64,000 nucleotides of DNA from Petrolisthes cinctipes (GCA_033782935.1 JAWQEG010000506.1:2310501-2374500), one strand, 5' to 3'. Positions 20,582-33,819 are shown, counted from the stretch's first letter. Numbers and translations: made by a program. Notes: generated by a model not told the origin, from the sequence alone.

Positions 20582-21781
20582 ATGACCGACCACCACCACG
20601 AAACGGCGGATGATACGAGACTCGAACACCCCTTGACATAGACGTAAAAAATGCTTCGTTTGTTATGTTTCATGCCACTGGTTCGGCCCCACTAGCCGGC
20701 CTCAATACCTTCATTGTTCAAAAGGTAATTGATGGCTGGGCTGGTGAGGTTGAATCGGTTAAATAACTTGCATGGAGACATCCTAGTCAAAACTTTTAAT
20801 TCAAAACAAGTAGCAAGTTTGCTGAAATGTCGTCAGTTTCACCATTATGAAGTTGAAGCCAAGATTCCTCAAGCCATGAATTCCTGCAGGGGAGTAATCA
20901 CCTGTAGGGATTTAATGATGATGGAAGAGACGGAAATAATCGAGGAAATGAGGACCCAAGATATCATTGATGCTAGATTTATAACTCGTTTAGAAGATGG
21001 TATGAGGAAGAAGACTGCAACACTTATTTTGACTTTTGGCAAAGTTTCACTTCTTGAAACTGTCAAAATTGGTTATGAAATTGTTAAAGTAAGACCCTTT
21101 ATCCCCAACCCTCTTAGATGCTTGAACTGTCAGATTTATGGACACGGAAATCGTACTTGTAAGGCTTCTTCTCCAGTGTGTGGCAGGTGCTCGACGCCTG
21201 GCCATCCTGAAGAAAAATGCACATCAGTGGAGCTCTCCTGCTTTCATTGTAAGGGTGCTCACTCCACTTCCTTGAGGGATTGTCCCAAGTGGAAGCTGGA
21301 GAAGGAGGTCTGCTCGGTGAAGGCAGTGCGAGGTATCTCCTATTATGATGTGAGGAAGGTGGTGATGGGATCGCAAGCGACTCCATCACCCAATGTCTCG
21401 TATGCATCGGCAGTGATATCTCGACCCGTGATGTGTACTAATAGTACTCAGACTGAGTCAGAGCCAAGAGAACAGGCTGAACAATCTATTTCTAAACCTA
21501 TTATCACTACCCCCTCTAAGACTATTACCCCATCTACCAACTCCTATTCTCGGGCTGCAGCTTCTTTGCAGTCAGAGAAACAAAAGAAGAAGTCAGACAA
21601 GTCAGATAAAGTTAACTACACCCCCCTAAAACCTAAGTCACTTCCTTGCACACACCCTACTCCCACTTCATCGGGGGAGAGAAGGGATAGCTCTTCCTCG
21701 GTGGAGTCTGGGAGACTCACCATTGATGAGGAAGCAATGGATGTCTCCGGACGCAAGAACCGGGAAAGGTTCCCCTGGTAG
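20582..21781 (+). pseudogene. LINE A ORF1 (gag-like, CCHC zinc knuckles)
   Basis: The gag-like protein starts MTDHHHETADDTRLEHPL. It shifts frame near 20,635 (SFVMFHATG...FIVQKVIDG in the next frame) and again near 20,755, after which it is open to 21,781. It then shows a RRM-like region (ILVKTFNSKQVASLLK), VKIGYEIVKVRPFIPNPLRC and three zinc knuckles (CLNCQIYGHGNRTC, CGRCSTPGHPEEKC, CFHCKGAHSTSLRDC), followed by a Ser/Thr/Lys-rich tail. Order and spacing match LINE B ORF1 at 42,549-43,913. ORF1 proteins of this type bind element RNA. The two N-terminal frameshifts make it non-functional. Confidence 0.85.
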
Positions 21782-21851
21782 CCACTCGCCAGGCGGCGGG
21801 CGGCACAAGAAGACTAAGCGCTCAGGTCGACCCCGTAACTCTTAAACCGCC

Positions 21852-24800
21852 ATGTTCACTGTACTACAGTGGAATTGTAGAAGTCTTGGGAATAAATTGA
21901 ACAACATATCAATATTATTACACACACACAGGCCAGACGTCGTCTGTTTACAGGAGACAGGGTTGGAGAATCACTCTGACCCAACACAATTTAAACACTA
22001 CAACGCATACAGGAGAAACGATGGACACGGAGTAGCAATATACACACACAAATCACATCCACAGACACAAATAACATTAAACACTACTCTGGAAGCCGTT
22101 GCTTGCAGAGTGAAAATACACAACACCTACATATCCATCTGCTCTCTTTACTGTCCGGCCCCATTGACAGTGATTCATTACAAAATTTATTTGGTCAACT
22201 GCATGGTAAAAAATTGGTACTGGGCGACTTTAATGCCCATCACTGTCAGTGGGGAAGCTTAAGAACTGATGCTCGCGGAGGGCAGATGGCAGACATTATA
22301 CTACAATCCAACCTCTGCCTCCTGAGCGATGGTCAAGCCACCAGGGTTGACGATCGTTCTGGCAACTTTTCGTCTATCGATTTGTCTCTGGCCTCCCCGG
22401 ATATACACCAGGATTTTTCTTGGCATTCTGAGTCCGACTCCCTTGGTAGTGACCACTTTCCCATCTGTCTCTCTTATTCAAATCATACTATTTCGGCCCA
22501 TTTGGTTCCAAAGTTTAATTTTAAGAGAGCAGATTGGGGGTCTTTCGGGAGGATCGTCGACCTAGATATATTCGGGGAGACCATAGATGAAAAGATGCGA
22601 AATTTAACACAAAACATTTTACACGCAGCCGAGGTTGATATTCCCAAAACCTCTATAATTCGAAATAAGCGTGAAGCACATTGGTGGTCAACGGATTGCC
22701 GAGAGGCATTAAGGAAACGTAATAGGAGATACAGGATTTTTGACAAACAGCCCACTCAGAACTTTATAGTTTACAAACGGGCGAGGAGAGTAATTAATAG
22801 AGCTAAAAGGGACTCTTGGCGGTCGTTTGTGTCCACGGTGAATCGTTTTACACCACTTACAAAAGTCTATTCCACTATAAAGATATTAAATAACAAACGC
22901 CCGTATACCCCCATCACCACCCTTCAAGTGGACAATAACATCTACGAAGATCCCGTGGACGTAGCAAACGTACTTGCCAGGAGTTTCTCAAAAGTAAGTA
23001 GCTCAGCCAATTACGACCAACGTTTTCTCCATCACAAACGTATGGTTGAACTACAAGAGAGAGACTTTGCCACAGAAGACGTAGACTACCCATACAACCG
23101 GAAGTTTACGATAGACGAACTTTTCCTTGCCCTATGATCCTGTAAAGACACCAGTCCTGGACCTGACACCATTACGTACGGTATGATCCGGCATCTTGGC
23201 CAGGATAACCTGGTCAAGTTGCTAGCAGTGTTCAATGAGATTTGGGTGTCTAACACCTTCCCAAACTCATGGCACTTTACGTGGGTCATACCGATACCTA
23301 AACAGTCTGGTCGTCTTGTGAATCCCAGTTCATTTCGACCTATTGCGTTGATTTCTTGCCTCTGTAAAGTCATGGAAAGAATGATAAATAATAGGCTACT
23401 TTTTGTTTTAGAAGAGAAGGGTTTATTGAGTGATCGACAATGTGGCTTCCGGAAACACCGGAGCACAGTTGATCACTTGATGAACCTGGAACATTGCATT
23501 TCAAAGGCATTTGCCAATAAAGAATTCATGGACATCCATACATCTTGGACATCCATAAAGCCTATGACATGACATGGCGACACGGTATTCTGATGAAGCT
23601 TCACGGTTATGGTTTAAGAGGTAATTTGCCCCTTTTCATCAACAACATTTTGCGTGACAGAACTTTTTCTGTCACCCTTCCCTGTAACGTAACATCGGAC
23701 ATTTTTGTCCAAGAGAACGGGGTGCCACAGGGAAGCGAGCTTAGTCCTACACTTTTTAACATCATGATCAATGATATTCTGTCATCAGCTCTAGTCCCCA
23801 GGAATCTTAAATACTCGTTGTATGCTGATGATTGTGCAATGTGGCACTCGTCACGTAATGCACAATTTTCAGTAGGACGGATTCAAGCAGCGCTTGATTC
23901 TGTCCACCAATGGGCCTTACAGTGGGGCTTTAAGTTTTCCGTTCCTAAGTGTACCGGAGTAATTTTTAGTAAACGTAGAGTACCTCAAATTAACGTAACG
24001 TTAGATGGCCAACCGGTACCATTTCATAATTCTGTTAATTTTTTAGGAATTCATTTTGACCAAAGATTAAATTTTACACATCATGTTAATAATTTGCTTG
24101 TTCGTTGTGAAAAAACTTTAAATGTCTTTAAGTACCTATCAGGTACCACATGGGGAGCCGACAGGAAATCTTTATTAATGGTGTATAAGACCCTTATTCG
24201 TACAAAGCTAGACTATGGCTCACAGGTGTATGGATCGGCATCAGATACAACACTAGGGAGATTGGATGTGTACCAGAATAAATGTTTACGTGTGTGTTTG
24301 GGAGCTCTGAAGTGTACACCGCCATGTCCAACATCAGGAAGTCGGAGATCGGAAACGTGGCCAGTGCCTCCCTCCAACAACATCACTACCTTCACCACGG
24401 AAGACGGAGGCCACTGGCTGTACGCCTCCACCAGCTAGAACAACAACTACAAATAGACCTCGGGGACTGCGACAAGTTCATCACCACCAAGATACCACCG
24501 TGGGAGACACCCAACTTCGGCGTCAACACATCGTGGTTACCATCATCGAAAGAAAAGGCGTTGGAGATACACCACCTGTTTGGTGGTATCATCCGCAGTC
24601 ACCTGGGGTCTCACCACGTGTACACTGACGGCTCCAAGTCGGATGAATGTGTAGGTGCGAGTGTATGGTCGAGTGAATGTGAACATAGGTACAGATAGGT
24701 ACAGCTGAACTTTTGGTATAGACAAAGCCATAGACTATGCACTAAATTCTCATCATAATTCAATAGTAATTTTCTCAGACTCCAAGTCAGCCCTTCAGGC

Positions 24801-25413
24801 AATTAACTCATGTCAAACTATTTCTAATGAAATCCAGGGTCGCATCATTAATAAGTTGCACTTATGCAACAAGTCCTTCACTCTGATCTGGGTGCATGGG
24901 CATTGTCGTATCTATGGCAATGAACGGGCAGACTTACTTGCGAAATCGGCTGTAGAGCTTGAAGTTACTTGGGACGTCCCTCGTGATCTACAGTCGTGTC
25001 TATCCCTCGGAAAGAAATCAATTAATCTTCTGTGGCAAGGTCAGTGGACCAAACTTAACATTTCTACCATCAAACCTCAACTGGGTAATTGGGCCACTGC
25101 CAATCGGCCCAACCGTTTAGAAGAAAGAATCCTCGCAAGATTGCGAACCAACTGCACCAGGATAACACACCTAGAACCATATATAGAAAAACGTTTTCCA
25201 CCGCATTGTAACACCTGCAATGCGGTGTTATCTATCAGTCATATCATCCTGCATTGTCAGCGATTTGTGGGGGAACGTGCTTCCCTCATAAGTTACTGTG
25301 ATGCAGTAAAAGTCCCCTTCACACTCTCAGCTCTCTTAGGTGATGGGGATGGTGATGTGACTGATAAATTGATGACTTTCTTGTGGGAGACCGAACTGAT
25401 CAGAGTGATGTGA
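21852..25413 (+). pseudogene. LINE A ORF2 (endonuclease, RT, RNase H, zinc motif), degraded
   Basis: The frame opens with an ATG at 21,852 (MFTVLQWNCRSLGNKLNN), 71 bp after ORF1. Endonuclease motifs are VVCLQETGL, LVLGDFNAHHCQWGS and SLGSDHFPICL. RT motifs are SFRPIALISCLCKVMER, RQCGFRKHRSTVDHL, LDIHKAYDMTW, NGVPQGSELSPTLFN and SLYADDCAMWHSS. RNase H shows HVYTDGSKSDECVG and VIFSDSKSALQAI. The C terminus has CX2CX8HX4C (CNTCNAVLSISHIILHC). Defects: frameshift near 22,150, TGA at 23,136, an 11-bp duplication (ggacatccata) causing a shift near 23,545, and shifts near 24,310 and 24,700. It belongs to the same I/Jockey-group family as LINE B but is clearly diverged from it. Confidence 0.88.
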
Positions 25414-25720
25414 CTTTTTATTACTATTGTTACCATTTTGTACGTATTTTTTTCAATTATGAATGTTATAAATTATGTGTTGAATATATTGTAAATTATG
25501 ATGTATTAGCTAGGTTTAGAGATTGTCTAAGATAGGTTTAGCGATTTGTCTGTCTAGGTTTAGCGATTGGCTGGAATAGGTATTAGTCTAGTTAGCTATT
25601 GGTTGAGTAGGTACATAGATTAGTTTATTAGCTAGGATGTTAAATTAAGAAATATTATTTTTGTATAAAGTTACAAAACACACCATCAATTAGTATATAA
25701 GTTTAGTTTTAAGTTTGAAT

Positions 25721-25772
<52 letters not shown>

Positions 25773-25916
25773 GCATAAAATAATATGCAGAGTTAAAATT
25801 AAAATAATAATAAATAAATAAAATAACAAAAGTAAAAAAAAAAAAAAAAAAAAAATCAATTAAAGGCCTTAATGTTCAACATCAAGGTTGATAGGCCGGA
25901 AAAAAAAAAAAAAAAA
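25414..25916 (+). other. LINE A 3' UTR with stem-loop and poly(A)
   Basis: After the ORF2 stop there are repeated taggtttag(c/a)gatt segments, an (AAT)n microsatellite (about 25,727-25,766) and an A-run near 25,832. The 3'-terminal stem-loop is ggcct...aggcc (25,865-25,897) with an inner tcaac/gttga stem, followed by a 17-A tail. A comparable stem occurs at the 3' end of LINE B, suggesting recognition by the reverse transcriptase. Confidence 0.7.
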
Positions 25917-25970
25917 GTGCTCAGCCACTTCCCTGCTAGCTCTAGAACAAGAAGGACCAGCCCTGCCATC
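25917..25970. other. Short unassigned target segment
   Basis: Unassigned sequence between the poly(A) end of LINE A and the left target duplication of the nonautonomous MULE. Confidence 0.4.
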
Positions 25971-25979
25971 GTCCCGGTC
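25971..25979. repeat. 9-bp target duplication (left of small MULE)
   Basis: gtcccggtc, repeated exactly at 27,576-27,584. Nine bp is the usual MULE duplication size. The limits could shift by one base either way because of shared flanking bases. Confidence 0.8.
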
Positions 25980-26102
25980 GCATATTCCGAAACTGTTGTT
26001 AATTTCGGCACCATCTAAAATATCAGCCAATCAGGCGCCTTTCTCTCGTCATGACGTCACCTCCGATTGACCAATCACACTCTTCCAAAGGTATGACGTC
26101 AT
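25980..26102 (+). promoter_or_regulatory. Left TIR of small MULE with CRE and CCAAT boxes
   Basis: Contains tgacgtcac and tgacgtcat about 40 bp apart plus gccaatcag and gaccaatcac. CREB/ATF sites next to NF-Y boxes are a common strong-promoter combination. Regulatory function is inferred from motifs only. Confidence 0.55.
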
Positions 26103-27452
26103 AGCGTCGTTCACTCCAACGTATGCGATTACACCAATTATTATTATTGTGCATAATAATACTAATAATGATTATTATAATACTTTATTATTATTATGCA
26201 TAAATATCAGCCAAAGAAGTGCACTCTCGAGCGTAATGTCTGATCTAGTTTTTATGCGTTATTGCCGCCATGACGTATCTGCTGCATGCGCCACAGACGG
26301 CCCACAGTTGCCAATTTAGCGCTTTTGGAGCTAGATTCGGCACTTTATAGAACAATATAGCTCTTACAATTTGGCTTTAGTGCCATTTGGCAGCTGCTTT
26401 TCTGTTTTTGTTTCGCATTTCTTGGTGGTTTTAATTATTTCAGAGTCCTGACATAATAAAGAGTAATAAATAAATAACAATCAGAAGGTTTTGTGGGACA
26501 TTTATCAAAAATAGCGCTTTTTGGGAGTAAGTTCAGCGTCTTAAGAAATTTCCAGTTGGCAACTCAAGACCAGTTTATTTATACTACTATATACTACTAT
26601 ACTACTGTACTACTATACAGGTGTATTATATCAATAAAGTTGGTGTGCATATCACTTTGTAACCTACAACTAAATTGTAGTATCAATTAGAATAATAGCC
26701 AGGTTGACCCTTTACGATATACAAGAATATAAATGGAAAGCTGTTAAGCAATATTTCAGTGCAAATTGCGAGGAGATTGAATAACCCCACAAAGATAAAG
26801 GACCTCGATGCTCCATGACGTTGGGTATAATCAAAGGGAGATAAAACACAAGACAGACCTTAGTTACCATCATTTATTTTCAGTCTTATCTACAATCAAA
26901 ATCATCCCACCATTATTTCACGAAATAAATGAGGTACAGTAACGAGCACTAATAACTAATTAGGTGTGCTTGGAATACCTAGAGACTGTAAATAAATGCA
27001 CAATAAGATCTCCATTGGAATTACAGTACTTCGTTGGTGAATTGGACTGTTCAAAGCTTCAACCAAATCTGTATACCTTAGTGCTCGTGACTGTATAATG
27101 GATAAAATGACAGCTGTCGTAAAGGAGTGCAATGTTTTTATATTATTTATTTTTTCACGACGAGGATAAGCGCGAGTCATTAGTTAATCGGAATATGACG
27201 TCATGACACAAGAGCAGCTCGTGAGTCTTGAGAGGCTGATATTTCAGATAGTAACTTTTTTCACTTCAACTTAATTTTTAGTTCATTTTTTATTAGACTG
27301 GCACATTTTTTACTATAATGTTAATCCTCTACCATTATTCCGTTTGTATTCAAAGAACCAAGTAAATATTTACTGAAATTAATGAGGTATAAAGAAATAA
27401 ATGACCACTTCTACCGTGAAAAAGTGCAATGTCTTATAACAATAAAAGCAAG

Positions 27453-27575
27453 CCATGACGTCATACCTTTCGGAGTGTGATTGGTTAATCGGAAGTGACG
27501 TCATGACGAGAGAAAGGCGCCTGATTGGCTGATATTTTAGATGGTGCCGAAATTAACAACAGTTTCGGAATATGC
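27453..27575 (-). promoter_or_regulatory. Right TIR of small MULE
   Basis: Inverted copy of 25,980-26,102, keeping both TGACGTCA sites and both ATTGG boxes. Confidence 0.6.
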
Positions 27576-27584
27576 GTCCCGGTC
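27576..27584. repeat. 9-bp target duplication shared by the two MULEs
   Basis: gtcccggtc. It is the right duplication of the small MULE and directly abuts the left end of the large MULE. The sequence after the large element's right end (34,325-34,333, tgcccgctc) matches it at six of nine positions. Confidence 0.7.
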
Positions 27585-28078
27585 GCATATTTACACTTTC
27601 TGGTAGAATATAAACTGGAAATTACAGCCAATCAGAGCCAGCGGAGCCCAGTAATGACGTCATAGAAAGTATTGCCAGCTAAATGCCACGAAAACACCTC
27701 TGCAATTTCAGATTTCACGGGTTTTACAGAATATCTATATTAGTGTTAAACGTATGTATTTAGTATACATCACTAATTTAACACATTATTTTCAGATGAG
27801 ACTCATTCAATAAATATTCCTGTAGATTTTTTATGAGATGTCTTTTGGTAATGATGCGCACTGTTCATTAATTCCATCTCACAAAGTCGATAATAATTTC
27901 ATCAGTTTTATATATTACTAGCAGCATTGGGAAACTCTTTTGTTATTAAATGCATATCACATAAAAAAATAATGTAGATATATATGTTTTGTACCAAATT
28001 GTATGAAGTACACAAAATACAAGATTCGAGTGTTAAATCTAATGGTTTGTGACCCTGTTCTGTGTCAGAGAGTTACGT
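27585..28078 (+). repeat. Left TIR of large MULE (~494 bp)
   Basis: Matches the reverse complement of 33,820-34,324 along its length with few differences. Near the outer end it carries gccaatcag and tgacgtcat, the same CCAAT plus CRE pair as the small element. The inner end lies 60 bp before the first coding ATG, so it probably supplies the transposase promoter. Confidence 0.85.
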
Positions 28079-28137
28079 TACAGAGCCACCGCGCATTTAA
28101 ACCAGCCCTGAGTGCACTGTAACTGTTGGTACGAACA

Positions 28138-31100
28138 ATGAATATCGATCTTAATTTTGAGAAAGAAGGCTTTCAAAATGTCGATATCAAGAGAGAAGAG
28201 GACTGTTTGTGTCTTAGAACAAACGTTAAGTCCAGGGAGGAATTCCAGCATTGGAGGGAGTTTTTTTCGGTAAAAAATCGCCAGTGCTTCAACTCCTACA
28301 AGCTCTACTCAGTTGGCACAAGAAAACTTTTTAGACAGAAGTTGATATGTCTTCACGGTTCAAAGCACAAAGGGAAAATTAAGACTTCAACTGGGTAAGT
28401 ATGGTCTATATATAAGTATCATTGATTAAATCTATACTGTATTGATAACTTACGTACACAGTTTAGTCAGTGTTTAGCATGGTCCCATGTGCCTATGATT
28501 GTTTGTTTCCTATTTCCTACTATTTAATTATCAAACTGTGTCTGTCAAATTATAATATTGGTAAAACTGCATAAGAGTTACACGTGGCAAATATTTACAA
28601 TTTATGTCTTTCATTATTGGACAATAGTATGTTGGTGTGTAATGAATTTAAGATGAGATTGCACTTATTTTTTCCATAACAGCCTATGGAAAAATTGCAG
28701 CACACCAGAGCCTAAGTACAGTGTTCTCCTTCCCTTGTACACAGTGGACAGTCCCAGTAGTCTGCCTAGGTTAGGTCCTGGAAGTTTGCCCAGGTTAGGT
28801 CCTGGTAGTTTGCATAGGTTAGGTCTTGGTCCTGATTAGGTTAGGTTAGTTCAAGTCAGGTAAAAAATGAAGCTTTCTCCTCAATATCACGACCAACAAT
28901 TAATAGATCAAGTAAAATGATGCATGAAAAAGTACGAAAAGTGGGGAAAATCTTGGTGGAACTCTTATGCAGAATTACCATACATGATATTCCCTAATAG
29001 TTTAGGTAATTATATCTTGTCTAAGTTAGGTTTGGAAAAAAAAGATTGCCCACTTCTCAAAATGCACCCTTCTTTTTGTTCTGTTAATGTGTGAAGTATG
29101 GAAATGCATTGGAAATAGATTTATATCCAGGGCTGTTGCCCACATTCCTAAGGGTACTTCCAACCAGATGCAATGAACTGTTCATCGGAGTACTGTATAG
29201 CTTTGACAAAAATACTTTCATTGAAATAACCTACTTAAATCTATATTTCTCTCAATGTTTACAGATGCAAAGAATTTATGGACGTCACCATCAGCATTGT
29301 GCACAAGAGGTCTCCTGAACTCGTGAGGAATTTTCCATGCTTTGTGAAGATCTGCGGTCACCATAATCACCCACTTGAGTCAGCAGATGGTCTCAACCAG
29401 CTGAGGGTGCCTTTAAGTACAAAGAAGGTTTTTGAGATGTACTTTGAACAAGGTAATATTTTTAAGCCCAAACTATTAACTTTGAAAATCATGAACAGAT
29501 ATTGATGGGCATTGTAAAATACAAGTTTTTTGGTTAATATTACAATATACTTGTGTAATAATTTTGGCTGCCATTACTGCCGTACTGCAAGTACACTGGT
29601 GATTTTAAAGTGCAAAATATTCATACTGGTACACTGTTTTCACTCACAACTAAAGCATTGTAGATATAAATTATGTGATACATTGGTACATTATTTATAT
29701 TTATCATTCACTATGCATCCCTCTTTCCAGAAATGTCAAGTGGACAACTTTATGCACCTTCTCATCCTTTGAGTATGTTATATGCCTGGAATAGTGTGTG
29801 GTACAGTTTAGTATTACAGTATGATAAGGCATAATCTTATGAATGAGCTTATACATAGATAACTATATAATTTTATGCTGTACTGTACTAGTAGATAACT
29901 TCAAGTTTTAAGCTGTGCATGGTAATTTACACGATTAGGCTATGCAGAATCCATATAAAAAAAAAACCGTTCCCTGTATATCCAACGTACATGAGGCCAT
30001 GGTTAGAAAAACTTACTTATTTTTTCCAAAAGCAGATAATTCTTAATCAGTTTGAAGGTCTGGCATAGATATCATCTGGGTTGATAAAATACGCTTATTA
30101 GTTTATGAACATAATAATAATTAATATAGAGTAATTATGTCCTTTATTACAGGGATGACGCCAGCACAAGCACATCGACATCATGTGCTGAAGATGGATC
30201 TGTGTGATGACATACGTGGGCAAGCTGACCACACTATCAATCCTTCTCAGAGGTCCATCCAGTATATGTGGGATATGTTGCGGAAAAGAGAACATGGCGG
30301 TTTAAACACACCAACTATGTTTGAAGCCATCCAAAAGTATGCGCAGGCAAACCCTGAAGTCGTAATCAATTATCAGCACTACCAGAACAGCTTCTGTGTA
30401 GTGTTGATAACACCATTTATGTTTAGGGCCCACAAGGCTCTAAAAGAAGCTGGTGAGGTAGTTTTTGTAGATGCCACGAGTTGTGTTGACCAGCTTAACA
30501 CAGCCATAACACCGTTCATGTGTGCAGGACCAGGTGGTGCAGTGCCTTTCGCCATACTGCTCACATCTTCTCAAGACGAAGCGACACTGACAAAAGGTTA
30601 GTGTACCATGTACTGATTTTGTTTATTATTATATTTGTATTGTATTTTAAACCTTTAGCTGTTATTGTCATTATTTGTGATGATATTTTTTGACTAACTA
30701 TAAACAATTCATGATGCCAGAGAGCATCTATAAACCGAAAGGGTTAAACTGATTCTCTCAAAGGTAGGCTATTTTGTGCTGTTAATACTGTATATCTAAG
30801 TACAGTACTCATTGAAGTACCGGTAATAAATTTTTTCCTTTGTACACAATCAATCACAATAAAGTCAGCAGATTTTCTCTGAGGTAAAATGTATTCGATA
30901 CAGCACCCACTTTAGAAATTATTCATATATGTCATTATTGTAAATTACAACAGTTTGTACTGTACCTTAATTATATTGACAAAACAAAACTATGTAGGAA
31001 CCACTAAGTTTGTTTGAGGATATAATACTTTACCTTGATCATGAATAATAGCCAGTAGGCCTATACTGCCCTTGCAGCACTATACAGAAAGTTTCCCTAG

Positions 31101-32063
31101 AATAAGGTATGCACATATCAAAACATAATGTAGACTTACTTTCATTCACTTGCTCCATCATTTCTGTATCTCTCTCTCACACAGGTAATAATCTTATTAA
31201 GATAATGCTTCTAAGAATTCGCTCTGCGCTCTCTGACTGGTTCTAGTTCTAATCTTCCCCTATGTATGTAATCTTCCAGAGAAGGTAAATAGGTAGAGGG
31301 GTAACACATACAAATGAGTAGCCTTCAACACATACCATACAGATCCCTGTAGAAATAGACAAAAAGTAAAGAACCGAGTTTCTGAGGTCAATCTGTTTTA
31401 CTTTACAGGTTTTGCCATGGTCAAAGAAGCACTTGGTGAAATTGGCTTCTATGGCAAGGGGGAGCCACAATGCTTCATTACAGATAACTGCGAGCCAGAG
31501 AGGAAAGCGTTGGCATCCACATGGCCTACATCAAAGCAGTTCCTCTGTATTTTCCATGTCCTACAACAAGTGTGGCGATGGCTTCTGGACTGTAAGCATG
31601 GCATCCCTAAAGAAGACCGCCAAGATCTAATGAAGATGATTGTGGAATTCAGATCCTGTTTTAGAAAACAATGAAGAGGATTTTGAGAGGTGTGATAAAG
31701 AAAATGTTGCTGAAGATATTGGTGATGTAACTGCAGACTCAGAAGTAGCAGCAGAAGCTCTAATGACTGCGGTTAAACAGTGTGCCAACTGCCAATGCAG
31801 AAACACGAGTGGCCTTGCAAAGATTTATTAAACAAATTAGTTCAGTTAAAACACCTAACCAGCTGAATAGTTTCTTGAACTGTGCAGGCTCATCTTCCAT
31901 AGCAAGGAGGTCCCCAGGAATGCAAAGAGGAGCAGCCCCCATTGGAAAAGGACGTCGACCAGCAGCAGCAGCAATATCATCCAAACCAAAGCGTCCGCGC
32001 AAACTTGCTCATAATATAGAGTGCAATGTTGCTAATGCTAAATCACATGGCAGTGGACATTGA
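28138..32063 (+). pseudogene. MULE transposase, four exons, internally deleted
   Basis: Exons are 28,138-28,394, 29,265-29,452, 30,153-30,596 and 31,409 onward; all junctions are GT-AG and keep frame. Exons 1-2 encode a WRKY/GCM1-like (FAR1/FLYWCH-type) zinc domain: LICLHGSKH, TGCKEFMDV, CGHHNHPLES. Exon 3 contains a helical region and VVFVDATSCVDQLNTAITPF with the first catalytic Asp. Exon 4 has QCFITDNCEPERKALASTWP with the second Asp, then IFHVLQQVWRWLL. The frame stops at 31,672. A C-terminal tail continues in other frames (NNEEDFERCDKEN..., then KPKRPRKLAHNIE...KSHGSGH to 32,063). The segment that should hold the third acidic residue and a SWIM-type zinc finger is missing, so this copy should be catalytically dead. 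Confidence 0.85.
28728..28862. repeat. 24-bp TTAGG-containing minisatellite in MULE intron 1
   Basis: Imperfect units of ggttaggtcctggtagtttg(cccа-like spacer) repeat about every 24 bases, ending in ggttaggttag. The same unit occurs near 46,320, 47,900, 55,020 and 55,390 in this window. Confidence 0.75.
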
Positions 32064-32329
32064 GCAAGAGGCCAGCTAATGTCACACTGGCTGTCAGAAA
32101 CCCTGGTCCTGTGATCTCTTGCCCCTTATCCCTGGGATGTGCTTTGGTAGGCCAGGCATTTAGGGCCAGTCCCTCTTTGTACATAGAATATAATAATAAC
32201 TAAGAAATGTATACAAAAGTTCCTGTCTATCTACCTAAGCAAAACATTTTATATGCTATTTACTAATAAGCCACCATCAATGCTTCCATCCCTATTTTTT
32301 TTCCAAAAACATAAACAGAACTAATAAAC

Positions 32330-33360
32330 ATACACTATTAAGAATAACGTATGATGATACCATGACCTTTAAGCACCATGTAACAAACCAAATTCTTAAA
32401 TTATCCAGACTAGTATGTCTGTTATATCAAATTAAGGAATTAATGCCCATTTATATTTTAAAAATGTTATATAACGCACATGTGTTACCTATACTATTGT
32501 ACACCTATCTGGTGCAACACCTAACCCACACACCTGTTACCTCTATTTAGACTTCAGAAGAAAATAATAAGAATTATTACAAACAGTGACTACTTTGCAC
32601 ACACACAACCTCTCTTAAAGAAACAAATTCCCTTAAACGTTTTGATATAAATAAGCTACAAATTGGTATTTACATGTATAAAAAAAATCAAAAGTGAAAC
32701 ATCTGTGTCCTTACAGCCACAACATACCTACTTCACCAGTACTCATGAAAATTTACGTATACCTGCCCATAATTTAACACTCAACACTCCCTTTCTTATT
32801 CAGGACCTAAAACCTGGAATTCTATTTCTAATAATATCAGAGGTCTAACCACAATATACTCCTTTAAAAAACATTTAAAAAAACATATCCTTCTGAATTA
32901 TTAATCTATGTCCATGTATCTACTGTAATAGTGTCTCCCCAGTTGAATCAATAATTATCTTATACTAATATTAGTGTATGATATTGTAACTTATCATTGT
33001 TTGCAATACTACTATTTTATAATTATCACAATATTAATCATTATTATTAATATTTTTACAGTATCAATCAATTTCAATTGTAAACTAATATTAATGTTAT
33101 CACTTCAATTATTATTTACACTACTATTATTTTATAATTATCCCAGTGTTAATTATTATTATTGTTACTATTATTATTATTATTGTCATATATATTTGTA
33201 TTTTTCTTTTTGCACCATAAATTAAGTCCTGCACCTAAGTTTTCAGTACTGCCCAAAAAGCTTCAAGCTTTAAATGGGCTCCCTGCACTTCATATTTATT
33301 GTACGTACATGTTTTGTATTAGCTAATAGGGATAATAAAATGTTTCAAATGTTTTTTTCA
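32330..33360 (+). mobile_element. CR1/Daphne-like LINE fragment inside the MULE
   Basis: The open stretch 32,362-32,550 reads MTFKHHVTNQILKLSRLVCL and MLYNAHVLPILLYT, an RT thumb. Further broken frames give FKKHLKKHILLNY near 32,860. A 3' UTR with agcttcaagctttaaatggg and an aataaaatg near the end follows, closing in caaatgttttttt-like tail repeats. This is a 5'-truncated, decayed copy; the clade is tentative. Confidence 0.6.
32974..33200. repeat. AT-rich simple-sequence tract
   Basis: Interrupted (ATT)n/(TTA)n stretches within the LINE 3' UTR; no coding meaning. Confidence 0.7.
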
Positions 33361-33819
33361 AATGTTTTAAGTAGTAGTTCTACTCTCTCTATGAAAACAT
33401 ACTGTTATTCTTTCTACTAAATTTAGATGCTCTTTAGTATCATTTGTTTTTCTTTGTCCATAATGAATCATCATCATCAATACCCCATTTCCCCTTCTCC
33501 AAGAGGGTAATCAAGTAATACAAGACCTAATTATGAGACAACATTTTGTTTAGGATATGTCAATTGCTCACTATTCAATAAGACAATTTTTCAGCACCCA
33601 GCAATAGCCAGGTGGTAGTACAGTATACTACATTTGATACTGTACTGAAAAATGCCTAGTAAAATAAGGTAACTTATGCGAGGCCTACTCGCATTCATTC
33701 ATTCATCTCTCTCTACCAGGTATAATTTTTAGGCAAATACATCACAATCGTAATATGATTACATCAAAATCATAATATAATTACGTCAAAATACAATCAC
33801 CACTTAAAACTAAAGGAAG

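Larger units (their letters stand above)
25980..27575. mobile_element. Nonautonomous MULE-type transposon (1.6 kb)
   Basis: Terminal inverted repeats of about 120 bp (25,980-26,102 and 27,453-27,575), nearly perfect, start gcatattccgaaactgttgt. Each arm contains two TGACGTCA sites and two CCAAT-type boxes (gccaatcag, gaccaatcac on the left). A third, diverged copy of the inner TIR lies at 27,181-27,250. No transposase coding sequence is present; the interior is AT-rich with (ATT)n palindromes near 26,140-26,205. Exact 9-bp duplications flank it. Its terminal gcatatt is shared with the larger MULE immediately to the right, suggesting that the same transposase type may act on both. Confidence 0.85.
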
